Below are positions 10,245 to 20,800 of a DNA stretch of 64,000 bases, piece by piece (the stretch's first letter is position 1; each line of letters begins with the position of its first letter). A program made the position numbers and the translations under genes. Below the pieces are notes generated by a model that was not told where the DNA came from, searched no databases, and was given only the letters and a program-made list of their open reading frames with translations. The DNA lies in assembly GCA_951217055.1 (NCBI GenBank), contig OX578283.1:69530278-69594277 (forward strand), written 5' to 3'. The DNA is from Gerris lacustris (lineage: Eukaryota; Arthropoda; Insecta; Hemiptera; Gerridae).

Positions 10245-13200
10245 CTGTAACAATATAATGTATACTTAAAATTATATTAATAGAAACAAATCACTTAAAC
10301 TTTATAAGGTAAAGGAGTAAGGGTGTCCCAGAAAAGTCATTCTTCATAAAAAAAAACAACTTATTTTGAAGTTGTAAAAAAAATGTCCCCCCCCCCCTAC
10401 CTCATTAGGACAGGTCCTAAAAAACGGCAAAAATACAAAAATATGCATCTCTGTGTTCCAATGATATTTCCGAGAGTTGGTATAAATAAGTAAAATTTTA
10501 AAATTTTTAGGGGGCCGTAACTCGGGACCCCTAAAATTTTTGTAATTTAAAAATTCGAAGTTGGGTATCATTTTAAAGGTATTGAAATTTCATTCAAAAA
10601 AATATATCGTGTTTCCAAAATGGCGGCCATTTTACCCTCCAAACAATTAAAACAAAACACAAAAAAATGTCCCCCCCCCCTGCACTACCCCATTAGGACA
10701 GATCCTAAAAATAAGGCTAAAATACAAAAATATGCATCTTTGTGGTCCAATGAAATTTCCGGAAGTTGATATAAAGAAGTCAAATTTTAAAATTTTTAGG
10801 GGGCCGTAACTCTGGAGCCCCAAAATTTTTGTAATATGAAAATTCGATGTTGGGTATCATTTTAAAAAAATGGCGGCCATTTTATCCCTAAAATAACCAA
10901 ATTAGTGCATACTACCGAAGATAGTAATGGATAATATAATATGTACACCTTGTTTCTTAAAAGTGAATTTTTATACATATTTTTGTACAAAAAATAAAAA
11001 TAAATAATAATAATGTACTTATGAATTCTTATGACCGAAGAAACCCTTTTAGTAACTTGCTGGCAAGTACTTGATGGATTTTTTCTAACCCAGATGCTGA
11101 CAGGTCATGGCTGCTTTATCGCCTACCTTGATAAGATGGGAAAAGTGGACACTCCATCATGCTTCCACTGCAGCCACAAGAGAGATGACCCCGAGCACAC
11201 CTTCTTCCACTGCTCAAGGAGGCAGCAAGAAAGAACACAACTGATAGAGAAAATAGCAATGTTTGATCCAGACAACATCGTCGGAAAAATGATAGAAGAC
11301 CCAGAAAACTGGCAGGCCGTTAGCTGCTACGTGGAAAACATTCTCCAGCAGAAAAAGGCAGCTGAAGAAGTAGTAGAATAAAGGATCTAAGTGAAAACGG
11401 AAAGGAGCCTGTGTAGGCTAACATCTAGGCACCAGCATGAAGTAATGTGAAAACAGTTCCGTGCTGGGCCCTGGGCAAAGGGTTTGTGGGTTTAGTGGGT
11501 CCCAGTCAGTTAGGCTGAACCCCACACTCTCTGGGGGTGCACCCCCCCCCCCCCCCATTCGTCTGGTGGCAGATTTCCACAGTTCCTCCTTCGTTAAAAA
11601 AAAAACCTAATTCACCTTACTCCGAAAAAAACATATTTTCTGTAACTATTATTATTTTTTACAGTAACCCCCTTTTATTCTTTTGGTAAAACTTTATATA
11701 TACACTTCCAAAAATTACACAAAGTTCAAAGTATTTTGTTACCTAGTTTTTATTCATATTCCTTTTGTCAGAGCTACCACTGGCATTTGTTCATACTTAT
11801 AGTGTCGACAATCGGTGTGCCAATTCTTGGCAACCTTGGCGCACTAACAAAATAAAAGTGTAAATAATAATAATTATTTGTCTATAAGTGTTTAATTAAA
11901 TAATAAGACTAACCTGCTTCATCGTTATCCTCAATATAATCATCGTCTGGTTTAAGAACATCAATAATATCTATAGTTTTAGGAATGGAAGCTTCGTTAA
12001 TTTTAACATTGATTTGTACAACTCCTTCACCTTGCACACACTGTTCTACCAGATTCTTTGAACTCTCCAACTAAAAAAAAAAACCAATATACTTAAATAA
12101 TAGATAAATATGATCAATTATAGATTTTTTTAGGATGTATTACCTTGAGGACTTAATTTTAGGACTGTGATGAGAAATACATAATTATGCCTCTTTTTTA
12201 TTTAGTATTTCAACGCTAAAATGATAATATGAGGGGTGTACAAAAAGTGCTAGGTATTAATTCAAATACATTATCTAAACATACAATGTTTTATAAAGTG
12301 TTTTACGTTATTTCTTTAAAAACTCGCAAACCGGAAATCCCACTAATCCGGATAACCCTGTGTTGGAATTCTTCTGAACAAACCGGGGTCTTACTGTAAT
12401 ATGAAACACGTTTATAAGAAATAAACTGACATGAAGAGTTTGTTGAAGAGTGAAGCAGTAGAGTGTGAGATCGATGCCGACTTTCTTCTGAAGAAGCGAC
12501 CTCAGGGTTGATAAGGGTTCTCTAATATCCATATGAATGATAATAACATCCGCATCTGTTTCTTCACTACAGTTCTCTTCTTGCTCCTCCTCTCCCACCT
12601 GGCTAATCCTGAACCAACAACAATATTTTCACTTAACAAAAAAAAACTATTAAAATAGTACAGTAGAACCTCGATAAGAAGTGTCTCAAGGGGATTAGGG
12701 AAACAGTCTTGTTATCGAGGTGCTCTTTTTGTTGAGGGCCGTGTTATCAAGGTTATTTTGGCTATCAGTCGTGTTATAGAGGTTAATGGAATGTTGGGAG
12801 CGGGGTATTCAAGTCTAGACTTGTTCAAGGTCGACCCATTCCTGTATAGAGTTGCGTTATGGAGGTTGACTTCTCAAAACAACTTGTGATAGAGGTTCTG
12901 AGTTACGTTGTAAAAAGGAAAAAATCCGTGTTATTGAGGTTAATTTAACATTATATGCTATGGCAATCTCAAGGGGATTTGAAAATTGCACTTGTAATTG
13001 AGGTTTTCGTGTTATTAAGGGTCGTGTAAGTGAGGTTCTACTGTATTAGGGAATACCTGCAGCCTGCAGGGTATGGTTCTCCAGAGTATAGGTGACACAA
13101 ATATTTAGCACTAAGTGACGGCACTTATTTGCTTTAGCACCCCCCTTGGTTCTAAACAATAGTCTGTCCTACAAAAGTCTCAAAGGTTTGTGTGTTTGTC

Positions 13201-16200
13201 TCCCCAAGACATTGGGACTTCTGGGGCAGTTGTATTACGCTATTTTAAAATCAAGTCTTACCTCGTTTAAGACAAAAACCGTAAACAGAAAACTGTAGGA
13301 CAATGAGTTCTACAGTTTCCTTAGCGTATATTTAATATTCCTTTGTCTTAGTTAATTAGATTTAGGGATATAATCACAATTATAAACACAAGTGTGATAT
13401 TCCTTTGTCCCAAGGTACATTGGAATAAATATCCCTTAGTCTTAATAGTAATTTAGACTAAGGAATATATATTACTCTGTAAATGTTCTTTTGTCTAAAT
13501 AACTATTAAGACAAAGGGATATCAGATATAGGGGGGGGGGGGTCACTAGGGTTAAGACAATAATGTAAATTATTGGGCTATACATCTATATATACTTATG
13601 TATATAGGTGGGTGGTAAACATAGAACCCTCTAGGAAAACCTTTTTTATTTAAGGTGAGCGTTAAATGATTAATAGAACACTGATGGTGGATAATAGACC
13701 TAAAAGGCTAAATAAACTTATTTATTGTACAATAGATCAAGTTCACAGTCGATCTCAGGTAGATGATGACTACTTACGATTGAACACCAATTTTCTCTTA
13801 ATGAATTTTGTAGAGAGAAAGTACACAGTACTTTACCCAGAATAATATTACATTGTAGACTATTCATTTATTGGTACTTTTTTACTTTAGCACACCCCCC
13901 CCCCCTCCCCCATTATCCCTTTGTGTAAATAGTATTTGGAAAAGGAGTTTGTTCTAGTTTCATATTATACATAGTAGCATATATTCCTTAGTCTAAATTA
14001 CTATTAAGACGAAGGGATATTTAGTCCAATGTACCTTAGAATAAAGGAATATCACGTGTATATAATTGTGATCATATCCCTTAGTCTAATCAACTATTAA
14101 GATAAAGGAATATTAAATATAAAACTGTCCCAGGAGTCTCAATGTCTTGGGGAGACAAACACACAAACCTTTGAGAATTTTGTGGTGCAGACTATTGTTT
14201 AGAACCAAGGGGGGGTGCTAAAGTAAAAAAGTGCCCATTTATTTATTCAATTAACATATAGCATGAATAAATGCTATAAAACCTTTCTACAAGATTGGAT
14301 TTTCCCTTAGTCCAAAACCAAGATAGAGTTGTAATAACGATAGACACAGTAAAAACTTTGTTTTAAAAATGAAATCAGCAGTAGGTATCTTACATTTTTC
14401 ATTAGTATTTACAAATATAAATACATAAAGCTCACCCTTCATTGGATGTACCCTCGAAACTAGGTGAAGTTGATCTTGTGTTAAACCCATCCACACAGTC
14501 AGTCCCAAAATCTCTTAGGAAAATTTCAGGATCTGAAATTAATAATACAAAAATAATCAAAGAAAAATACAACTTATAACAATCTACTTATCCACAAGAT
14601 ACATTTAACAGAGTATTATTATGTGGAAAATCAACATAATAAACAACAACATAAACAACATTGTTAAAAGCACTTGTTGTGTCACTGTAGCCAATATCTG
14701 GTCGTAGTGATAAGAAAAAAAAGAAAAGAAGAGGAATTAATTATACAGGATACTTGGGTAAGTAGGAGAAGATAGACAATGGTGGAGAGGGATTATCGGC
14801 TAGTTTTAATTATACGAGGAAAACTCTCTTTTAATGAACATTGAGCTTATAAAACTGCGTTGGTATGGAATCAATTAGAAATTCAAATTTTTAAGTTTTA
14901 GGTAGTAGTAGTAGAAGTCTAGTACTTTCTACTAGAACGGGTAGGACGAACCACTTGTTCGAACCTAGCAATTAGGCCATCACTTAGGCCCTTTTTAAGC
15001 CCCGCGGTGGAGAGTTGCAGCCACTTCACACATCATACCTCAGTACATTGTATCGCCGAAGGGAGTATGATGTGATCAATAGTGAGCCATATAAATCAGA
15101 GCGTCACAGCGAGGAATCAAACCCTGTCTCGTTCCACTCATGATTCAGTGATGGCCGAGCAGACGTGGTTTAACCCACACGGCCACGCTGACTCTCTTAA
15201 GTTTTAGGTAGTATTCATACTACGGAAAGATTAAATTTTACTTTAAATCATTTTCCCGAATAGCTCAGTTGGTAAGAGCGCCTGTAACGGATATATAAGA
15301 GGCCCGTGGTTCAAGTCCTGGTGCGAGGGTCTATTCTTCTCTGTATGTCTCGTGTAGTTATAATGATAATTATAATTTGATTTAAAGTGTAATTTTAAGA
15401 CTATATGGAATAAATGGCGATTGGAGAGAAGCAGGTGATTAATTTAGACAAAGCAAATAGGTTTAGCTAGAGCAGAAAATCCTCTTCTCAAATAAAGATC
15501 AAATAAAAGGGAAAACCCAATACCAACCTTCTAAACAGAAAAATACCACTTGTAGAGAACAAGCCTTCCTTTTAGAAGAAAACTAACAAAATATAGATCT
15601 TACATACATTTTAGTTTAGATGCTCTGAGTAGATTATACATCTTAGTTTAGATTATGTGTACATTACACTTCTTTAATCATTTAGATTGTAAGTGTACAT
15701 TTCATATATCTTAGTTTAGTAACCTATTAATTTTACTTACGTCACATTGCTACAATTTAATATTAAAGATAAATAAAACATTGATCCTTCACAACATATG
15801 GTTTTCATCCAACTGGAAAACGTTCGTCAAGTTACTATAGAACAAAAACAGCATAACTAGAATAAGTAACTTACTTAAATAAAGCTTTATAACTATTTCA
15901 TAGCTCTGCGACGATTATTTTCAATAAAAAAAAATTAAAAATCGACTTCATTCAAATTCAACAATAGTCTATTTTAAAATGTGTCCCTGATTATTCAGAG
16001 CAAACAACAGTTTAAGCGTTTGCATTATTTATATAAATAATTCATTGAAATTACTTCCAACTAATAAGTCAGAATATCAATCCTTCTACATACTTTAAAT
16101 TTTAAAATATTAAACCTGAATCTATAAAAATAACAAAGATATTTTGACAACAAAAAAATTACCTCTCTCTTATCGCAAAAGGGGGCGTAACAAGTCTCTC

Positions 16201-16593
16201 TGTTTAGATATACTTCAGCTAATTTAAAAATTGGTAACACTGCTAACAACTTTATGTTAAGATATTTTAATAACAAAATAATAAATATTACCGACATAAA
16301 CAAGTTGTTTAACCTCTTATTTCTCAACAACACATTAAAGAATACATTTAATTTAATCTTAAAATTTAAATAGATTGTTTTAACGGGTTTTCAGTTTAGA
16401 TTTGATTGATAATACAACCGTAATTGTGAAATCTATATGAATGTATTCTGAAAAGTATCTCATCAATAAAACGTAAATAAAAGGGAAATTAGTAATTATT
16501 ATCAATTTTACCTTCATAATCTTCGTCCGGTAACTCGATTTTAAGTCTCTTGGCAGAATTTAAATCAAGTTTAGTAAAGGATGCCTTAGCCAT
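10104..16593 (-). CDS. GABPA: GABP-alpha / Ets97D ETS transcription factor, N-terminal part
   Basis: Five minus-strand coding exons (16593-16512, 14532-14436, 12608-12431, 12070-11914, 10244-10104) join in frame through consensus GT-AG junctions into about 218 residues. Residues about 81-165 match the GABP-alpha OST ubiquitin-like domain, including [17 protein letters not shown] and I-N-V-K-I. Exon 5 ends in R-L-N-I-P-I, the linker just before the SAM/pointed domain (E-R-L-x-I-P in relatives), with one extra base so the next exon should complete an Asp-Pro. In relatives this nuclear factor binds GGAA sites, partners with GABP-beta and drives mitochondrial and housekeeping genes. The start ATG has the strand to itself and faces CCT4 divergently. 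SAM and ETS exons are not in view; the gene is probably cut by the window edge. Confidence 0.88.
10378..10880 (+). repeat. Tandem duplication, ~290-bp unit
   Basis: 10378-10580 and 10665-10880 are diverged copies. Each starts with a poly-C run after AAAAAATGT and contains AATACAAAAATATGCATCT, GGGGGCCGTAACTC and GTTGGGTATCATTTTAAA. Each is followed by a TGGCGGCCATTTTA motif. Lies in the last visible GABPA intron or flank. Confidence 0.85.
11031..11606 (+). pseudogene. 5'-truncated R1-clade non-LTR retrotransposon end
   Basis: The ORF 11031-11381 (116 codons) is the C-terminus of an R1-type ORF2 after the reverse transcriptase. It has [11 protein letters not shown], then the terminal zinc-knuckle C-x2-C-x8-H-x4-C, then E-N-W-Q-A-V near the end. 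The stop is followed by a GC-richer 3' UTR containing GTGGGTTTAGTGGGTCCCAG, typical of R1-like elements, and a short poly(A) at about 11597-11606. Everything upstream of the zinc knuckle is missing. Inserted antisense in GABPA intron 4. Confidence 0.85.
11914..12070 (-). CDS. GABPA: GABPA coding exon 4 (OST domain, second half)
   Basis: Acceptor TTTTTAG after a long pyrimidine tract, donor GTTAGT. 52 whole codons. Carries the strongly conserved [11 protein letters not shown] block and D-V-L-K-P. Confidence 0.9.
12431..12608 (-). CDS. GABPA: GABPA coding exon 3 (OST domain, first half)
   Basis: Acceptor GGTTCAG, donor GTCAGT. 59 whole codons. An acidic Glu run is followed by the start of the OST domain, with M-D-I-R-E-P-L-S as the clearest family motif. 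Confidence 0.88.
12661..13043. mobile_element. 383-bp pogo-like MITE with TA duplication
   Basis: Terminal inverted repeats CAGTAGAACCTCGATAA and ...GTGAGGTTCTACTG, flanked by TA on both sides (12659-12660 and 13044-13045). The interior is a chain of short GTGTTATNGAGGTT repeats with no ORF. A second copy lies inverted at 22572-22976. TIR and TA target fit the pogo/Tigger group. Confidence 0.9.
13119..14235. mobile_element. Inverted-repeat element of the ATATTCC family
   Basis: The left half from GGCACTTATTTGCTTTAGCA (about 13119) is matched in reverse complement by the right half ending at about 14235. The match covers the TTGTCTCCCCAAGACATTG block (13196 and about 14143) and the ATATTCCTTTGTCTTA/ATATCCCTTAGTCT blocks. 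The middle includes another terminal-like segment near 13865-13895, so the copy may be composite. No ORF. Lies in GABPA intron 2; relatives at 18430-18552, 19561-19986, 20016-20196 and 26060-26150. Confidence 0.75.
14436..14532 (-). CDS. GABPA: GABPA coding exon 2
   Basis: Acceptor TTTCAG, donor GTGAGC. 31 whole codons plus split codons at both ends, in frame with exons 1 and 3. Low-complexity acidic and serine/threonine linker without a domain. Confidence 0.8.
14890..15210 (-). mobile_element. tRNA-derived SINE, minus orientation
   Basis: On the minus strand, GTGGCCGTGTGGGTTAAAC (complement of about 15168-15186) serves as an A box. GGTTTGATTCC (complement of 15113-15123) is the B box, about 55 bp apart, resembling a class II tRNA head. 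The segment is bracketed by direct copies of AAGTTTTAGGTAGTA at about 14895 and 15199, a plausible target-site duplication or shared repeat end. Confidence 0.6.
15211..15375 (+). mobile_element. tRNA-derived SINE with intact A and B boxes
   Basis: A box TAGCTCAGTTGG at 15261-15272 and B box GGTTCAAGTCC at 15308-15318, 36 bp apart as in a class I tRNA. The head starts near 15254 and is followed by an AT-rich tail. It matches the reverse copy at 8095-8250. Because the 3' stem does not close as a tRNA and the flanks are shared between copies, this is a SINE rather than a tRNA gene. Confidence 0.72.
15376..16511. other. GABPA intron 1, nothing recognised
   Basis: AT-rich intronic DNA. I see no coding segment, TIR pair or tRNA-like promoter here. 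Confidence 0.5.
16512..16593 (-). CDS. GABPA: GABPA coding exon 1
   Basis: 27 codons plus one base from ATG at 16593; the donor GTAAAA follows. Begins M-A-K-A-S-F and ends in the acidic P-D-E-D-Y-E. The ATG has CATAGCC upstream. Confidence 0.82.
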
Positions 16594-17697
16594 GGCTATG
16601 ACTTCACAACTTGTAAAACGGATGCACGCATCCGATAACACACTTGGAAAAGATACAGCTGGCTTTTGTCGACAGCAATACCAAAAAGAAATTTTAATAA
16701 AAATGTAAAAATCTTACGTTATTACAAGAAAATTTATAAAACAGCTCAAAATACGATACAAATTATAACATTATCATTCACCACAGGAAGTACATCGCAG
16801 GAAGTCAAAAGTACGAAGGTTATGAAACTTGTAACCTTTACGCTGTTTCTTCGTAATAAAATATCGACTTGTATAATCGATACGTGAGTGATGATTTCGT
16901 ATAAATTTATTATTTTCCTTATTTAAAGAGAAAATAAAGAATTATAATGTACTAAAAAATAATACATTTATTATTAAACATAACTGTAAATTAAAATGGA
17001 ATAGCGAAGTTTTTGAGTAGTCGTAATGAGTTGAGAAAAATGTGAAAATACGGCTTTCGTTTTTTCACTTATTGATACAATCTGCCATGAGAGAAATATC
17101 AAAAGTATAAACACCCTGACGCAAGAAAAGAACACACCTCAATCTAAAAAGAACATTAAAATATGGATAGATTGATTTTATTAGCTGAATAAATTATACT
17201 CTTTAAAATCAATTTTAAATAAGAGCTATTTAAGATAAATAATAATTATTTGATACCTTTAAAATAATCTTTCCTAGGTATAAATTTGTAGGAATAAATG
17301 TATTTGAGCATAAAAGCCCTTTTCTCTTAAAATATGTTTATCACCAATTAATAAATGAAATTGAGTGGATTTAACTCTAATTAAAGAAATTTAAAGGGTT
17401 ATTTGAATTCGTTAATTTATTATTTATTAGTTTATAAATACATTGCTTAATAAAAATATATAAAATATTATGTAAAAAATCATTAAAGTTTGATGTAATC
17501 AACCAAGTCTATTCTGGAACACCCGTCAGTTGAATAATCTAGAAAGAAGAATAGGAAGAAGAAGCAGCGAAATGTTTTGTTCTTTGATCGCAAGTCTTTT
17601 GTAGTTGGTACTTTTTTTTCTTTACCGTCTAGTATTTAAATCCTATTTTATCTAATTAATCCTTGTGTTAAATAGTGTTCTATTGAAATTATTAAAA
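16594..17697. promoter_or_regulatory. Divergent GABPA/CCT4 intergenic region
   Basis: About 1.1 kb separates the two start codons. It must contain both promoters and 5' UTRs. A short GC-richer patch with the palindrome-like GGATGCACGCATCC lies at 16620-16633, just upstream of GABPA; the rest is AT-rich. I cannot place a TATA box or initiator with confidence. No transposon signature was recognised. Confidence 0.5.
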
Positions 17698-17803
17698 ATG
17701 ACAGCAAAAATGATGGGAGATGCGATGAGAACCAAGCCAGGAGTATACAAGGATAAAAGCAAACCGACCGATATTCGTAGCAGCAACATCGTTGCCGCTA
17801 AGG
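17698..17803 (+). CDS. CCT4: CCT4 exon 1
   Basis: 35 codons plus one base; donor GTGAGA. Ends I-V-A-A-K before a Gly codon split with exon 2. The N-terminal extension is variable in CCT4; [10 protein letters not shown] is the first conserved block. Confidence 0.93.
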
Positions 17804-20800
17804 GTGAGACACTTGGCACCTATTTTACATTTTTCTCTGTTATTATTATTCTCCGGTCGTTAATCTACTCTGTTAATCGTCAAAGGGAGTGTAAATAATA
17901 ACTCTAAATATCTTGTTAGAAGAATCCTTTTTTATTTTTTTATCTTTACTGGTATAATTGGAGCCGCCTACTGAGTATTAGCTTACGTCTCTTCTCTCAG
18001 ATGTTGTCAAATAATAATAATTATTATCAAATACATGGAATATTCCCATTTTATACCCTTGTGTTGTATTATCAAACGATGAACATTATAATTCAAACTA
18101 TTGAATTTTTATGGTCCATAAAATAAGTTTTCAGTGTAAGATTTGGGTTGGGTTGTAAGTTATTGAAGATCCCACCTACTATGGTGCAATTTTTGTTATA
18201 AAAACCTGCTGCAGATAACCTTTGTTTGCTCAGTTTGGCGTTATTCGTAATATTTACCGTATATTTTATTTAAGGAGTCATTAAGTATGATATATCTCGT
18301 TCTAATAATTCATGGAATATTTCTTAAAGATACATAATACTGTGCATAATGTACATAACCCTGTATGGATAATCTGTATTGGGCAATACAGTGGAGAATC
18401 GCTTGGCAGCACAATTTCATTTGATTTATACACTTAAGAGATTATATCCCTTTGTCAATACAGTTTATTTTTAAGAGTTATACATTTGAAAGCTTATATT
18501 TATAAAATTAATACATTTTAGAGGTGAAATCCCTTTGTCTAAATAATTCATTCGAGTGAGGCCCCCACCAATTTTCTAACCTCTTTTCCTAAGGTGGCCT
18601 GATAACTGCAGATTTACCTACTGTACATTGTTCTATGTAATCTGTTGTAACCATCCTTCTATTAAGAATTAAAATTATCATGCAGTAACAGAAATTTAAT
18701 ATTTACCTGGGCACTATCTCTTTCAGTAGGTTTAAAGCAAATTATTAGAAGTTTGGGTGAAACAAGTTATGGTTGAGGTAACCTTGACGGTGCTTTGTCC
18801 TTATCAGTGAAACTATCAAATCAAAATATCAAACAATTGTGTTAAATGTAGACTTTTGAATCATACCACGGTAAAACTATGGAACATGGAGCCCTGCCTG
18901 GTATCTATAGACTAAGGGATTTTATTACACTTCAGTACTTTTTTCCTTAACCCTGCACTTCTAACAATGTGTCTCTGAGGCGTACATGGTGACTTTAGTT
19001 GATAGCTCTCGGTGCACAAGCGTGCCAGCCATTAGTCCTTCTAGGTATGCTATCTCTGACTAATTAACCTTCAGATTGCGTCAAAGTCGGGTCTTTGCTG
19101 TGCTTTTATATATTAGTAATTTACCACTTCTTTTAGTCTACTGTGCCTCAGGGACCCTATCCAGCCTAACCTTATCCAGCTTGTTGCCTTTAATTGGCTT
19201 TTTTTCCCCTAAAATTTGATTATTAAATATTATATTGCCATAATATGAAAAATTCATAAGATTATCATAACATAATTTCAGATTTAAATGCAGCAAGTGC
19301 TAGTGAGGAAAAATGTAAAATGTATATTTTGGCCTGCTCTTTTCAGGTTAAAGGGTCAGTTTGGTAATCATTTTCTCCCTAACGAGCACCTTTTAACCAT
19401 TTTATTAGACAAAGAAATGTTTTAAATTTATGATTTTATCAGCATTTAAATCTTAAACGTGTATAAGTTGGTCTAATTTTAATGTACGTCTGAGAGGCGT
19501 AGTGTTAGAAATAATGGACTATTAGACAGTGTTAGTAAGGCAGGGTTAAGTGCCTACCCTATATTCCTTTGTCTTAACAGTTATTTAGACGAAGGAACAT
19601 AATATACAGAGTAGTATTTATTCCTTAGTCTAATTGACTATTAAGACAAAGGGATATTTAGTCCAATGTACCTTGAGACAAAGGAATATCACAAATGTTT
19701 ATATAAATGTGATAATATCCCTTAGTCTAATTAACTATTAAGACAAAGGAAAATTAAATATGCGCTACCTAAGAAAACTGTAGAACTCACTGTCCTTTAA
19801 TTTTCTGTATAAGATTTAGTCTTGCACATAATAAGACTCAATCTTAACATATTGTTATAAAAACTACCCCAGGAGTCTCAATGTCTTGGGGAGATAAACA
19901 CACAAACCTTCCACACACAAACAAAGGCTTTTGTCTGGCAGACTATTGTTTTAAACCAAGGAGGACGATAAAGTAAAAAAGTGTCCACACTAGTATACTA
20001 GACACTTAGGAGATAATATTCCTTTGTCTTAATAACTTTGGCACAAACCATCATCACTGGTGAGGTGACACTATCACAATATTCTATAGATGATCCCACA
20101 TCACATCTATACTATGGAGAAATGATATTCCTTCGTAAAGAACTGTTAAGCAAAGGAACATCATCCCTTTTGTACCGGTGATAACATCCCTTAACAGTTA
20201 TTTGAACTAGCCCTACAATTGAAATATATTGATACGAGGTGTAGCTCCACCTACAGTTTGTGCTTTACAATTTGTGGCTTTTGACACTCAGATTGGCCAA
20301 CCTAAATGAGGGAAAAAATAAAGCCACTAGGCCTGTAGGAGGGGTGAGGCCAGTAACATTTTTGTTTGTCTAGTTGGCCCAACTTTCTAGAATTCAAAAT
20401 CCTGACTTCTTATTGGCTCCCCACCCCACTTTTTTGGATTTTCCCGCACTGTCAAAAGTGACAACTCATAGCTTGTAAACTGTAGTAATTTGCTTAACAA
20501 TGATCTGGTAGAGATTATAAATTAATAGGGTTAGAATAATGCGATATTGTTTGGGGGAAAACTGGAAATTTTCAACTCTATTGTATTTAAGATATTGCGC
20601 AAACTAAGTAGTGAGTTAAGATTTTATATAATATAATATTAAAGCTGATACATATATTTGTTGTTTGCACTTGATTAGTAATGTGTGTATTAATTATTTT
20701 GCAGGTGTTGCGGATGCCATCCGAACTAGTCTTGGCCCTAGGGGCATGGATAAAATGGTACAGATATGTTCTTTTAAATTTAATCACTATATTATTGTTT

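Noticed and set aside
15254..15328. tRNA gene
   Set aside because: A and B boxes are well spaced, but the acceptor stem does not pair, and the same flanks occur at 8095-8250 in reverse, so it is a SINE.
17665..17697. Upstream extension of CCT4 exon 1
   Set aside because: The frame opens with GTG, not ATG; the ATG at 17698 has A at -3 and is preferred.
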